Positions 20,008 to 29,597 of a DNA stretch of 64,000 bases are shown in pieces; position 1 is the first letter of the stretch; each line of letters starts with the position of its first letter. Below the pieces are notes generated by a model. It ran no database searches and was not told the origin of the DNA. It saw nothing but the letters and a program-made list of their open reading frames with translations. Source of the DNA: Nocardioides humilatus (GTDB lineage Bacteria > Actinomycetota > Actinomycetes > Propionibacteriales > Nocardioidaceae). The stretch lies in the NCBI RefSeq assembly GCF_008373755.1, contig NZ_VUJV01000001.1:496001-560000 (forward strand), in the 5' to 3' direction. A program made the position numbers and the translations under genes.

Positions 20008-21848
20008 CGCTTCCTCGGGTGGTAGGTCCGCGTGATGCTCCGCTCCCCGCCGCCGCACGAGGTGAAGGTGAACTTGGCACCGATCTCGACCGTGCCTGTC
20101 CGACGAAGCGTCCGCTTCGCGGCACGGGTCAGCTCGAGGCCGAGGGTGACGTAGTCCGTGTCGTTGGTGGTGATGTCCTGGGTGAACGCCTTGAATCCAC
20201 CGGCTCCCACAGGGGCCACCTCCACGGTGCCCGAGCCCTCGAATTCCCCGCCGACCTGCAGCACGGAATTGGTCCCGTTGAGACGGGCCCGCGTCGAGAT
20301 CGCGAAGGCGCCGCCCTTGTTGATGTCGAGCACGAGGTCGGTGCCGGCTGCCGTGCCGTCGGTCGAGCGCCAGAGCTCGTCGCCGTGGGTCCGGTCGCGG
20401 GCGTGGAAGAAGAGGTCTCCTCCGGAGGCGGTCAGCTCCTGCGGGTTGCTCGCACCGTTGCTGTAGATGTCCTCGACCAGCTCGGTGCCCGCCTCGGTGC
20501 CGTCGGAGACCCAAAGCTCCCGCCCGTTCACCCCGTCGCGCGCGGTGAAGTAGACGGAGGAGCCGACGGCGGTCAGGTAGCCCGGGTCGCTCGCATAGTC
20601 GTCGGGCCGGATGTCTTTGACCAGGACCGTGCCGGCGTCGGTGCCGTCAGAGCGCCACAGCTCGCTGCCGTGGACGCCGTCGTCGGCCGTGAAGAACACG
20701 TCGTCGCCGAGCGCGACGATGTCCCCGAGGCCGTAGCTGTACTCGTCGTCGGTGGTCTCGAAGTGCTTGACGAACACCGTGCCTGCTGCGGTGCCGTCGG
20801 ACACCCACAGGTCGTGCCCGTCGGTCGGGGCGTCGGAGGAGAAGAACACCCGGTCGCCGGCGGCCACCATGTCGTCCGGCCCACCGGACGCCGCGCCCGG
20901 ACGGATGTCCTCGACCATCTCCGTGCCCGCCGGCGTGCCGTCGGAGACCCACAGCTCGCTGCCGTGGACGCCGTCCCTGGCACGGAAGAAGACCTGGTCA
21001 TCGAGCGCGACGAACCCGCTGGCGTAGCTGCTGTAGGACCCGGGGCGGACGTCCTTCACCAAGACGGTGCCGGCCTTCGTGCCGTTGGACCGCCACAGCT
21101 CCTGCCCGTGGTCGTCGTCGCTGGCGGAGAAGAAGAGCCGGTCGCCGACCGCCGTCAGCTCCGAGGGCCCGCCGTACTCGCTGTAACCGCCGCCCGTCGT
21201 GCCGAAGTCCTTCAGCAAGACAGTGCCGGCCTTCGTGCCGTCGGAGCGCCACAGCTCGGAGTCACGCCCGTCGGAGGACGCGGTGAAGAAGAGCCGATCG
21301 CCGACCGCGACCAGGTCCGACGGTCCACCGCCGTATTCGCTCCCGCCGTCGGGGAAACGCTTGACGAGCACGGTGCCGGCCTTGGTGCCGTCGGACTTCC
21401 ACAGCTCGCCGACCTCGTCGTCGCCCTCCATGGTGAAGAACATCGTGGCCCCGACAGCGGCCATGTCGCCGCTGTCGTCGTAGTCGTAGTAGCCGCTGGA
21501 GGGCAGCCGCTTGAGGAGCACGGTGGAGCCCGCCGTCCCGCCGGTCCGCCAAAGAGCGTTGCCTCGGTCGTCGGACGCGGTGAAGAACAGCGTGCCGTCC
21601 GCGTCGGTGAGGTTGCGCGGGTTGCTGTCGGGGGTGGTGCCGGTGCAGTCGCGAGCGCCCGACGATGCCGGAAGTGCCGCTGCCGGAGGCGCGACGGTTG
21701 CTACCGCCGCCCCGGTGCCGGCCAGCGACATCGCTGCCGCAGCCGCGGTCGCCGCTCTCCGGGACCTACTCCGTCGTCGCAGAGTCTTCTCCGCCGCCAC
21801 CCGTGAGCGCTGCACCTTGGCCCTCGTCGTGCGCTGACGTCGACTCAT
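20004..21848 (-). CDS. Exported ELWxxDGT repeat protein
   Basis: A 614-aa secreted or surface protein. The ATG at 21848 is preceded by GGGAGG. The N-terminus is very basic (RRRSRSRRAATAAAAAM), with a twin-arginine-like SRRAAT before a hydrophobic stretch and a probable cleavage site near APPAAALPASS. The body holds nine tandem units of about 50 residues built on ELWxSDGTxAGTxLVKDI followed by GDRLFFxAxD, the ELWxxDGT hyalin-like beta-propeller repeat. The last about 110 residues are a separate beta-rich domain (TRARLNGTNSVLQVGGEFEG...) ending in a basic tail. Function unknown; extracellular binding or adhesion is plausible. The downstream gene overlaps it. Confidence 0.87.
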   Translation of the reverse strand: MSRRQRTTRAKVQRSRVAAEKTLRRRSRSRRAATAAAAAMSLAGTGAAVATVAPPAAALPASSGARDCTGTTPDSNPRNLTDADGTLFFTASDDRGNALWRTGGTAGSTVLLKRLPSSGYYDYDDSGDMAAVGATMFFTMEGDDEVGELWKSDGTKAGTVLVKRFPDGGSEYGGGPSDLVAVGDRLFFTASSDGRDSELWRSDGTKAGTVLLKDFGTTGGGYSEYGGPSELTAVGDRLFFSASDDDHGQELWRSNGTKAGTVLVKDVRPGSYSSYASGFVALDDQVFFRARDGVHGSELWVSDGTPAGTEMVEDIRPGAASGGPDDMVAAGDRVFFSSDAPTDGHDLWVSDGTAAGTVFVKHFETTDDEYSYGLGDIVALGDDVFFTADDGVHGSELWRSDGTDAGTVLVKDIRPDDYASDPGYLTAVGSSVYFTARDGVNGRELWVSDGTEAGTELVEDIYSNGASNPQELTASGGDLFFHARDRTHGDELWRSTDGTAAGTDLVLDINKGGAFAISTRARLNGTNSVLQVGGEFEGSGTVEVAPVGAGGFKAFTQDITTNDTDYVTLGLELTRAAKRTLRRTGTVEIGAKFTFTSCGGGERSITRTYHPRKR

Positions 21849-21935
21849 CTCACTACCTCCCGGGAAACAGCGGCTGGAGCGCTGCCGAGTATGCAGCACT
21901 GCATTGATGACGCGTGGCGATCCCGGTCGGTTGCC

Positions 21936-22835
21936 TCAGACGTTCTTCCGTTCCGCGCGGGACGCCGGATGGACGTAGGCCCAGGAGGCGGCATACATGA
22001 CGACGCGGGAGAAGTAGTTGATCCAGACGACGAGGATCAGGGCGATGCCGAAGGCCTGGAAGGCCGGCGAGCTCGCCGTCGACTGCAGCAGCAGCTGGGA
22101 GACCTGCTTGAGGGCCTCGAAGCCGACGGCGCCGACGATCGCACCGGACCACACGGCGCGGCGCGGCACGTCCTCGGGCGAGGCGAGGATCTCGAAGAGC
22201 GCGAAGAAGAGCAGCGCGTTGGCCGCCATCCCGATGATCACCGCCAGCACCGTGAGCAGCCAGCCGAGGCCCGAGCCGAGCCCGATCCAGTCGAGGATCT
22301 GCTCCGAGGCGCCGCGTACGACGCCCGAGACACCCACGCTCAGCATCAGGATGAACCCCAGCGCCGCCAGCGCGGCGAGGTCGCGGACCTTCCCTGCCAC
22401 GAAACCGGGCTGCTCGCGCTCAGGCAGCACGAACATCACGCCCAACGCCTGCCGCATGCTGGAGAGCCAGCCGAGGCCGGAGTAGAGCACCAGCAGAAGG
22501 CCGACGGACAAGATGCCGGGGGCCGCGTCGCGGATGTCGCTCAGGGACACCTGACCCTCACCGTTGCCGACGAGCCCCGGCAGCACTCCGTTGATGACCT
22601 CGACGAGGTCGGACTCGGCGCCGTCGTACACGCGGGCGGCGAAGCCGACGAGCGCGAAGGCAAGAGCGAGGATCGGGAAGAAGGAGATGAAGGCGAAGTA
22701 GGTGACGGCGCCGGCCTCGATGCTGCCCCTGACCTCGCTGTAGTGCTCGACCGTGCGGACCACCTGGTCCAGCCACGGTCGGCGCTCACGCTCGCGCGCC
22801 ACCTTCGCCTTGAGCTTGTCGAGCATCGCGGGCAC
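21936..22835 (-). CDS. YihY/BrkB family inner-membrane protein
   Basis: A polytopic membrane protein of 299 aa, family YihY/virulence factor BrkB, function not established. It carries the hallmark first helix GAVTYFAFISFFPILALAFALVGF, then LLVLYSGLGWLSSMRQALG and the late LKQVSQLLLQST and GIALILVVWINYFSRVVMYAASW. The GTG at 22835 (VPAMLDKLKAKV) is preferred since AGGGG lies 8 nt upstream; the ATG at 22826 is an alternative. The C-terminus is basic. It is the last gene of the apparent trpS, 2H-phosphoesterase, yihY transcript. Confidence 0.9.
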   Translation of the reverse strand: MPAMLDKLKAKVARERERRPWLDQVVRTVEHYSEVRGSIEAGAVTYFAFISFFPILALAFALVGFAARVYDGAESDLVEVINGVLPGLVGNGEGQVSLSDIRDAAPGILSVGLLLVLYSGLGWLSSMRQALGVMFVLPEREQPGFVAGKVRDLAALAALGFILMLSVGVSGVVRGASEQILDWIGLGSGLGWLLTVLAVIIGMAANALLFFALFEILASPEDVPRRAVWSGAIVGAVGFEALKQVSQLLLQSTASSPAFQAFGIALILVVWINYFSRVVMYAASWAYVHPASRAERKNV

Positions 22836-22860
22836 CGAGATCACCCCTGGGGGTCGAAGG

Positions 22861-23376
22861 TCAGGATCCTGCGGGCTGGAGCGGGAAGGTCCGGCTCGAC
22901 TGCCAGCCCTGCTCCCCCGCATGGACGTAGAGGCGGAAGTCGCCCACCTCGAAGGAGCACTCGAAGCCCGCCAGGTCGTCGAACGCGCGGTCGAGCTCGT
23001 CGTCGCCGAGGTGGTGGGCGACGGTCACGTGGGGGTGGTAGGGGTAGTCGAGATCGACGCCCAGCGGCCCCCGTCGTACGGCGTCGGCGAGCTGCTCGCA
23101 CTGGGAGATCCCCTCGGCGAGACCGATGAACACGACGGGCGACACGGGCCGGAAGGTACCCGTTCCGCGCAGGTGTACCCGGAAGCCCGGCTGCTCCTGC
23201 GCAGCCTGCTCGAGATGCGCCTCGATGTCGGCGAGGTCGTCGACGTCGAGCGGCGGGATGAGGGTGATGTGGGTCGGCACGCCGTCGGCGGTGGGGTCGC
23301 CGATGTCGGCCCGGTAGTCCTGGAGCTGGGTCGCCCACGGCTCCGGGATCGCGATGGCGACGCCGATCGTCGGCAC
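22861..23376 (-). CDS. 2H phosphoesterase / 2'-5' RNA ligase family protein
   Basis: A 171-aa cytoplasmic protein with the two HxT motifs of the 2H phosphoesterase superfamily: THITLIPPL near residue 35 and HPHVTVAHHL near residue 118. Members hydrolyse or ligate 2',5' or cyclic phosphodiester bonds in RNA or small nucleotides. It starts 3 nt after the trpS stop, so the two are very likely co-transcribed; a link with RNA repair or tRNA metabolism is suggested by that neighbour only. Confidence 0.87.
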   Translation of the reverse strand: MPTIGVAIAIPEPWATQLQDYRADIGDPTADGVPTHITLIPPLDVDDLADIEAHLEQAAQEQPGFRVHLRGTGTFRPVSPVVFIGLAEGISQCEQLADAVRRGPLGVDLDYPYHPHVTVAHHLGDDELDRAFDDLAGFECSFEVGDFRLYVHAGEQGWQSSRTFPLQPAGS

Positions 23377-23379
23377 TCC

Positions 23380-24522
<1,143 letters not shown>

Positions 24523-25749
24523 TCAGGAGCGGGCGGCCACGCCCTCCTTGCGGTGCGCCAGCGCCGACCAGAGCAGGATCAGCACGCCCAAGGCGCTGAG
24601 GCCGGCACCGACGAGCGCCGGGGCCCGGTAGCCCCACCCTGCGGCGATCACGACGCCCCCGAGCCAGGCGCCGAGCGCGTTGGCGACGTTGAGAGCCGCG
24701 TGGTTCATCGCCGCGCCGAGCGTGACGGCGCCGCCGGCGACGTCCATCAGGCGCAGCTGGAGGTTGACGACGAGGACGGAGCCGGTCGCGGTCACCAGGA
24801 AGGCGACGGGCCACAGCGCCCACCCACCGGGCGCGGCGAAGAAGTAGGCCACGAGGACGAGCGAGCCGAATCCAGCCGACAGCAGCAGGCTGCGGTAGAC
24901 CGACCACCCGGCCAGCTCGCCAGCCAGAGGGGTGCCGACGACCATGCCCAGCCCGAGGGCGAGCACGAAGAACGGCACGGTGCCGCGGTCGAGACCGCCG
25001 ACGACCGTGACGGTCTTGGCGATGTAGGAGTAGACGGCGAACATACCGCCGAAGCCGATCGCTCCGGCCGCCATCGTGAGCCAGACCTGGAGGCTGGTGA
25101 AGAACTCCCGCGCCTCCTTGCGGCCGCTCGTCTCCGAGTCACCCGGGACCGACGGCACCGCCGCCAGGACCAGGGCTGCGGTCAGGAAGGCAAGGCCTGC
25201 GGCCAGGAGGTACGTCGACCGCCAGCCCGCCTGTTGTCCGAGCCAGGTCGCGAGCGGGACACCGATCACGTTGGCGACCGAGAGCCCGAGCATCACGCTG
25301 GCGACGGCCCTCCCCCGCTTGGCCGGCACCACGAGGCTCGCCGCGACCAGGCTGGCGACGCCGAAGTAGGCGCCGTGCGGCAGGCCGTCGAGGAACCGGG
25401 CCGCCGTGAGCACCCCATAACCGGGCGCCACCGCGCTGAGGAGGTTGAAGGCTCCGTAGGCGCCCATCAGGGCCACGAGCATCCCGCGGCGCGGGAGGCG
25501 AGCGCCGAAGAAGGCCAGGATCGGGACGCCGATCACCACGCCGACGGCGTAGGCGGAGATGATCCGGCCTGCGGTCGGCACCGAGACGTCGACGCCACTG
25601 GCGATCTCCGGCAGCACGCCCATCGTCATGAACTCGGTCGTGCCGATCGTGAAGCCGCCCACGGCGAGCGCAAGGATCGCGAGGCCGGGCCGAGCGGTCG
25701 CGACGGTCGGCTCGACAGCGGGCGTCTCAGTCGTCGGCTCGGCAGTCAC
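24523..25749 (-). CDS. MFS transporter, DHA1 drug-efflux type
   Basis: A 12-helix major facilitator of about 408 aa in the inner membrane, similar to the Cmx/CmrA/AraJ group of drug or sugar exporters. FTIGTTEFMTMGVLPEIA in helix 1, GARLPRRGMLV between helices 2 and 3, and ARFLDGLPHGAYFGVASLVAA near helix 5 are typical. The GTG at 25749 is chosen; an in-frame TTG at 25761 would add 4 residues. It lies 46-58 nt downstream of the TetR gene, so it is probably the pump controlled by that repressor. The substrate is unknown. Confidence 0.9.
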   Translation of the reverse strand: MTAEPTTETPAVEPTVATARPGLAILALAVGGFTIGTTEFMTMGVLPEIASGVDVSVPTAGRIISAYAVGVVIGVPILAFFGARLPRRGMLVALMGAYGAFNLLSAVAPGYGVLTAARFLDGLPHGAYFGVASLVAASLVVPAKRGRAVASVMLGLSVANVIGVPLATWLGQQAGWRSTYLLAAGLAFLTAALVLAAVPSVPGDSETSGRKEAREFFTSLQVWLTMAAGAIGFGGMFAVYSYIAKTVTVVGGLDRGTVPFFVLALGLGMVVGTPLAGELAGWSVYRSLLLSAGFGSLVLVAYFFAAPGGWALWPVAFLVTATGSVLVVNLQLRLMDVAGGAVTLGAAMNHAALNVANALGAWLGGVVIAAGWGYRAPALVGAGLSALGVLILLWSALAHRKEGVAARS

Positions 25750-25807
25750 GACAGAGCACAACCCGCCTGCACCGGCTCTGCATTCCGGACGGGAGGTGTC
25801 GATCGGG

Positions 25808-26407
25808 TCACGGTGCGACCAGCGCGGTCAGCAGGCGCTCGATCACGACCGACATCTCCTGCCGGGCCACCTCCCGGTCATCGGCTGAGGCGATGTAGAG
25901 AGCGGCCTCCTCGCCGACGGCGATCAGCGCGTGGGCGAGCGGCCGGGCCGGCAGGTCGACGACGGAACCGTCAGCGATGCCCTGGAGGAGCGATGACTCG
26001 ATCAGCGTCATGACGTAGGGCTGGAGGATCGCGCGCCACCGGGTCCAGCCGAGGACCGAGGGCCCGTCGGTGAGCAGGATCCGCTGCACGTCGGGCTGCT
26101 CGCAGGCATCGAGCCAGGCGTCGAACGCTCGCGTCATCACGGCGCCGAAGGTCAGGTCGTCCCCCGTCAGGGCGGCGGTCGCGATCGTGTCGGTGATGCC
26201 CGCCTCGACCGCCTCGAGCACGCCGGCGAACAGCTCGGTCTTGTCGGCGAAGTGGTGGTAGAGCGCCCCGCGACTGACGGCGGCCTCGGCGACGATCGCC
26301 TCGGTCCCCACCGCGGCGAATCCGTGCTCGGCGAAGAGCCGGCGACCCGCGGCGACCAGCGCCGATCGGGTCGCTGCCGACCGGTCTGCTTGCGTACGTC
26401 TCGTCAT
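25808..26407 (-). CDS. TetR family transcriptional regulator
   Basis: A 199-aa repressor with an N-terminal TetR helix-turn-helix (residues about 10-57: ALVAAGRRLFAEHGFAAVGTEAIVAEAAVSRGALYHHFADK) and a C-terminal ligand-binding helical domain. It is transcribed divergently from the alpha/beta hydrolase and in tandem with the MFS pump. A perfect 10+10 palindrome lies between the divergent starts and is the obvious operator, so it likely represses both directions and is released by a small molecule that the pump exports or the hydrolase transforms. Confidence 0.93.
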   Translation of the reverse strand: MTRRTQADRSAATRSALVAAGRRLFAEHGFAAVGTEAIVAEAAVSRGALYHHFADKTELFAGVLEAVEAGITDTIATAALTGDDLTFGAVMTRAFDAWLDACEQPDVQRILLTDGPSVLGWTRWRAILQPYVMTLIESSLLQGIADGSVVDLPARPLAHALIAVGEEAALYIASADDREVARQEMSVVIERLLTALVAP

Positions 26408-26427
26408 TTACCTACAGTCTGTTTGTA

Positions 26428-26452
26428 ACTTACGTACATCCTGTACGTAAGT
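26428..26452. promoter_or_regulatory. Perfect palindrome, candidate TetR operator
   Basis: ACTTACGTAC, five-base spacer ATCCT, GTACGTAAGT. It sits 21 nt from the tetR start and 20 nt from the hydrolase start. TTGTAA at 26423-26428 and TACGTA at 26444-26449 could serve as -35/-10 for the plus strand, so binding would block the promoter. Confidence 0.8.
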
Positions 26453-26472
26453 CTTGCACCCGGAGGCCCCAC

Positions 26473-27324
26473 ATGCCCACCATCGAGCTCCCCCACGCCA
26501 CCTTGAACTATCACGTCGCCGGACCTGCGGACTCCACCGCGCCGCCCGTGGTGTTCGTCCATCCCGTCCTGGCCGACGGGACGCTGTGGGCGCCGGTCGC
26601 CGATCGGCTCGCCGCCCGCGGCATCCGCTCCTACGCACCGGACTGGCCGCTCGGCTCGCACCGCATCCCGCTGCCCGACGACGCCGACCAGTCGCCATTA
26701 GGCGTCGCGCGGCTGATCACCGACTTCCTCGAGGCCCTCGACCTGACCGACGTCACGTTGGTCGGCAACGACACCGGTGGTGCGCTGTGCCAGTTCGTCG
26801 TCGACCCCGCGTCCGACGTGGACGCCTCTCGGGTCGGTCGCCTCGTGCTCGCCAACTGCGACGCCTTCGACGCGTTCCCGCCCTTCCCGTTCACCCTGGT
26901 CTTCCCCCTCCTCCGCAGCGAGGCGGGCGCCAAGGTCATCGCCGGACGGATGGGCAACCGGCTGCTGCGCCAGTCGTGGCTCGGCTACGGACTCCTCGCG
27001 AAGAACCTGCCGGCCGAGCTGACCCGGTCCTGGATCGAGCCGTGTCGCACCGACGCAGGAGTACGACGCGACACGGTGCGCCTGCTGCAGAACCTCGACC
27101 CCGCCGACCTGCTGGACGTCTCCACCCGCCTGAGGGACGTGAAGCTGCACGTGACGGTGATCTGGGGCATGGCTGACCGGGCGTTCCGTCCCTCGCTCGG
27201 ACGCCGGCTCCACGCCGCCTTCACGGACGCGGAGTTCATCCCGGTCAAGGGCGCCCGCACCCTGCTCGCGCTCGACGCACCCGACGAGCTCACCGACGCG
27301 ATCGTCGCCATCGCCGGGCGTTGA
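26473..27324 (+). CDS. Alpha/beta hydrolase with Asp nucleophile
   Basis: A 283-aa alpha/beta-hydrolase-fold protein. The nucleophile elbow reads VGNDTGGALC near residue 97, with Asp in place of Ser as in haloalkane dehalogenases and epoxide hydrolases. The oxyanion region is VFVHPVLADGTLW and an acidic strand segment VTVIWGMADRAF follows. The segment where the catalytic His is expected reads KGARTLLALDAPDEL with no His, so ordinary dehalogenase or hydrolase chemistry is doubtful; several actinobacterial relatives, from memory, share this change. It is divergent from tetR across a palindromic operator, so it is probably inducible with the pump. Confidence 0.87.
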   Translation: MPTIELPHATLNYHVAGPADSTAPPVVFVHPVLADGTLWAPVADRLAARGIRSYAPDWPLGSHRIPLPDDADQSPLGVARLITDFLEALDLTDVTLVGNDTGGALCQFVVDPASDVDASRVGRLVLANCDAFDAFPPFPFTLVFPLLRSEAGAKVIAGRMGNRLLRQSWLGYGLLAKNLPAELTRSWIEPCRTDAGVRRDTVRLLQNLDPADLLDVSTRLRDVKLHVTVIWGMADRAFRPSLGRRLHAAFTDAEFIPVKGARTLLALDAPDELTDAIVAIAGR

Positions 27325-27358
27325 CCCTCTGGTAGGCCGCGCTGATAGGAAGGGGCGC

Positions 27359-27967
27359 GTGGACGATCTCGGACGACGCCCGTCGGGCACGCCGCCGTAC
27401 TGGCAGCGCGGCGAGCAGATCACCTGGACCTACGGACGCCCGGGCGAGCCCTCCTGGATCTACCCGATGACGGTCGTGCGCGACGACGCCGAGCTGCTGG
27501 CGACCTGGCTGACCGTCGGGACCCTCGGCCGGGTGGCGATCCGCGCCGACGGACGGGAGCTGCGCGCCGACCCAGCGACGGTGTTCACCGCGCCGCGGAA
27601 GATGGTCGACCGGGCGTTCTTCGCCCACCACACCTTGCGCCTCCACGAGCCGGGGCGCCCGTGGTCGGTGCTCGTCTTCTTCGACGCCGACACCGGCGAC
27701 TTCGTCGGCTGGTACTGCAACATCGAGGACCCCCACACCCGCGACGAGAGCGGCACCTACACGCGCGACCACGTCCTCGACATCTGGGTCGACCCCGACC
27801 GCACCTTCCACCGCAAGGACGAGGACGAGCTCGAGCTCGCCGTCGAGCAGGGTCGCTACACGGCCGAGGAGGCCGCCGCGATCACCGCCGTCGCCGACGA
27901 GATCGAGGAGGTCATCAAGGCCTGGGGACCGCCGTTCTGCGACGGTTGGGAGAACTACCGACCCTGA
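27359..27967 (+). CDS. DUF402 domain-containing protein
   Basis: A 202-aa cytoplasmic protein with the DUF402 beta-barrel. Typical segments are GEQITWTYGRP, WSVLVFFDADTGDFVGWYCNIEDP and the acidic HVLDIWVDPDRTFHRKDEDEL, followed by a helical C-terminus. Distant relatives include nucleotide di/triphosphatases and the FAU-1 RNA-binding barrel; the conserved acidic residues fit a metal-dependent phosphatase, but the substrate is not known. The GTG at 27359 has GGAAGGGG upstream. It follows the hydrolase by 34 nt, so it could belong to the same transcript. Confidence 0.85.
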   Translation: MDDLGRRPSGTPPYWQRGEQITWTYGRPGEPSWIYPMTVVRDDAELLATWLTVGTLGRVAIRADGRELRADPATVFTAPRKMVDRAFFAHHTLRLHEPGRPWSVLVFFDADTGDFVGWYCNIEDPHTRDESGTYTRDHVLDIWVDPDRTFHRKDEDELELAVEQGRYTAEEAAAITAVADEIEEVIKAWGPPFCDGWENYRP

Positions 27968-27980
27968 CCCACCGTCGGCC

Positions 27981-29471
27981 TCAGAGGCCCAGATCGGCGC
28001 CCGGGACGCCCCAGTGGTCCTTGTAGCCGTAGAGGCCCGTCAAGGTGCGGCTCTCGTAGTCGCCGTTGAGGATCTCGATGTCGTGGGGCGTGATGTGGGA
28101 GGGGTGGCCGACGCCGACGGCCGAGCTCACCCGGATCAGCTCCTTGCGGAGCTGGATGAGGTACGCCGCACAGCGATCGCCCTTCGACAGCGGGTCGAGG
28201 CCGCGGACCAGCCACGGGTTCTGGGTCGCGACCCCCACCGGGCACTCGTCGGTGTGGCACTTCTGCGACTGGATGCAGCCGATCGACAACATCGCCTCGC
28301 GGGCGACGTTGACCATGTCGGCGCCGAGCGCGAAGGCCACCACTGCATTTTCCGGGAGGCCCACCTTGGCCGATCCGATGAACGTGACGTCGTCGGCGAG
28401 GCCGAGCTCGGCGAAGGCTCCGTAGACGCGCGAGAAGCCCATCCGGAAGGGCAGCGAGATCGAGTCGGTGAAGATCAGCGGCGCGGCGCCGGTGCCGCCC
28501 TCGCCGCCGTCGACGGTGATGAAGTCGACGCCGCGGGTGCGGGTGCGCATCAACTCGGCGAGCTCGAGCCAGAAGCTGAGGTCACCGACCGCCGACTTGA
28601 TGCCGACGGGCACGCCGGTCTCGGTCGCGATCAGCTCGACGAAGTCGAGCATCGAGTCGACGTCGTGGAAGGCGGTGTGGCGCGGCGGGCTGATGCAGTC
28701 CTTGTCGAGGGGGATGCCGCGGATCGCGGCGATCTCCTCGGTGATCTTCGCGGCCGGCAACATGCCGCCCAGGCCGGGCTTCGCACCCTGGCTGAGCTTG
28801 ATCTCGATAGCCTTCACCGGCGCCGACGCCACGACGTCCTTGAGGCGCTCGAGGTCGAACGTGCCGTCGTCGTTGCGGCAGCCGAAGTAGGCGGTGCCCA
28901 TCTGGAGGACCAGCTCGGCGCCGTTGCGGTGGTAGGGCGAGATGCCGCCCTCCCCCGTGTTGTGCAGGCACCCGGCCTTGGCCGCCCCCAGGTTGAGCGC
29001 CTTGATCGCCGCCCCGGACAGCGAGCCGAAGCTCATCGCCGAGACGTTGACGACCGACCCGGGCCGGAAGGCGCCGACCCGGTTGCGGGGGCCACCCAGC
29101 ACCTTCGCGGACGGCAGGCTCGCGAGCTCGTCGATCGGCGTCGGCGGCTCGAGCGGGAAGGCGCGGTGCTTGATGTAGGTGTGGCCCTGGATGTGCTCGA
29201 CGTCGATGTCGGTGCCGAAGCCGAAGTAGTTGTTCTGCCCCTTCGCCGACGCGTAGACCCAGCGTCGCTCGTCGCGGCTGAACGGCCGCTCCTCCTCGTT
29301 GCTGGTCACGATGTATTGCCGCAGCTCCGGCCCGATCGTCTCGAGCAGGTAGCGGAAGTTGCCGATGACCGGGAAGTTGCGCCGGATGGCGTGGGTCTTC
29401 TGGGTCATGTCGCGGTAGGCGACGACGCCCACCGCCGCCGCGCCCGCGCTGATCAGAGTCCGAAGCTTCAT
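27981..29471 (-). CDS. FMN-binding glutamate synthase family protein
   Basis: A 496-aa stand-alone relative of the FMN/Fe-S domain of glutamate synthase. An N-terminal hydrophobic segment (LISAGAAAVGVVAYRD) may anchor it. The FMN barrel shows VSAMSFGSLSGAAIKALNLGA, HNTGEGGISPYHR, IKLSQGAKPGLGG and FITVDGGEGGTGAAP. A cysteine motif CIQSQKCHTDECP matches the [3Fe-4S] site of GOGAT. The glutaminase domain is absent, so it would need ammonia or another donor if it makes glutamate; related proteins are also linked to other redox steps. It is a single gene, convergent with the DUF402 gene. Confidence 0.9.
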   Translation of the reverse strand: MKLRTLISAGAAAVGVVAYRDMTQKTHAIRRNFPVIGNFRYLLETIGPELRQYIVTSNEEERPFSRDERRWVYASAKGQNNYFGFGTDIDVEHIQGHTYIKHRAFPLEPPTPIDELASLPSAKVLGGPRNRVGAFRPGSVVNVSAMSFGSLSGAAIKALNLGAAKAGCLHNTGEGGISPYHRNGAELVLQMGTAYFGCRNDDGTFDLERLKDVVASAPVKAIEIKLSQGAKPGLGGMLPAAKITEEIAAIRGIPLDKDCISPPRHTAFHDVDSMLDFVELIATETGVPVGIKSAVGDLSFWLELAELMRTRTRGVDFITVDGGEGGTGAAPLIFTDSISLPFRMGFSRVYGAFAELGLADDVTFIGSAKVGLPENAVVAFALGADMVNVAREAMLSIGCIQSQKCHTDECPVGVATQNPWLVRGLDPLSKGDRCAAYLIQLRKELIRVSSAVGVGHPSHITPHDIEILNGDYESRTLTGLYGYKDHWGVPGADLGL

Positions 29472-29597
29472 GCCGTACCCCCATGCCCACCGGCAAGGGA
29501 GCCCGCCGGTCGTGTGACTGCGCTCACATCAGAGCAAGGGAACGGTAGCGCAGCAAGGATGTTCTCGCGACGCGATGTCGCACTTCGGTTGAACCGG

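Noticed and set aside
20004-21848. Tandem repeat array as a CRISPR or VNTR
   Set aside because: The periodicity of about 150 nt is explained by the ELWxxDGT protein repeats; DNA units are diverged at synonymous sites.
27981-29471. Full glutamate synthase large subunit (gltB)
   Set aside because: The glutaminase and C-terminal GltB domains are missing; 496 aa fits the stand-alone FMN-binding family.
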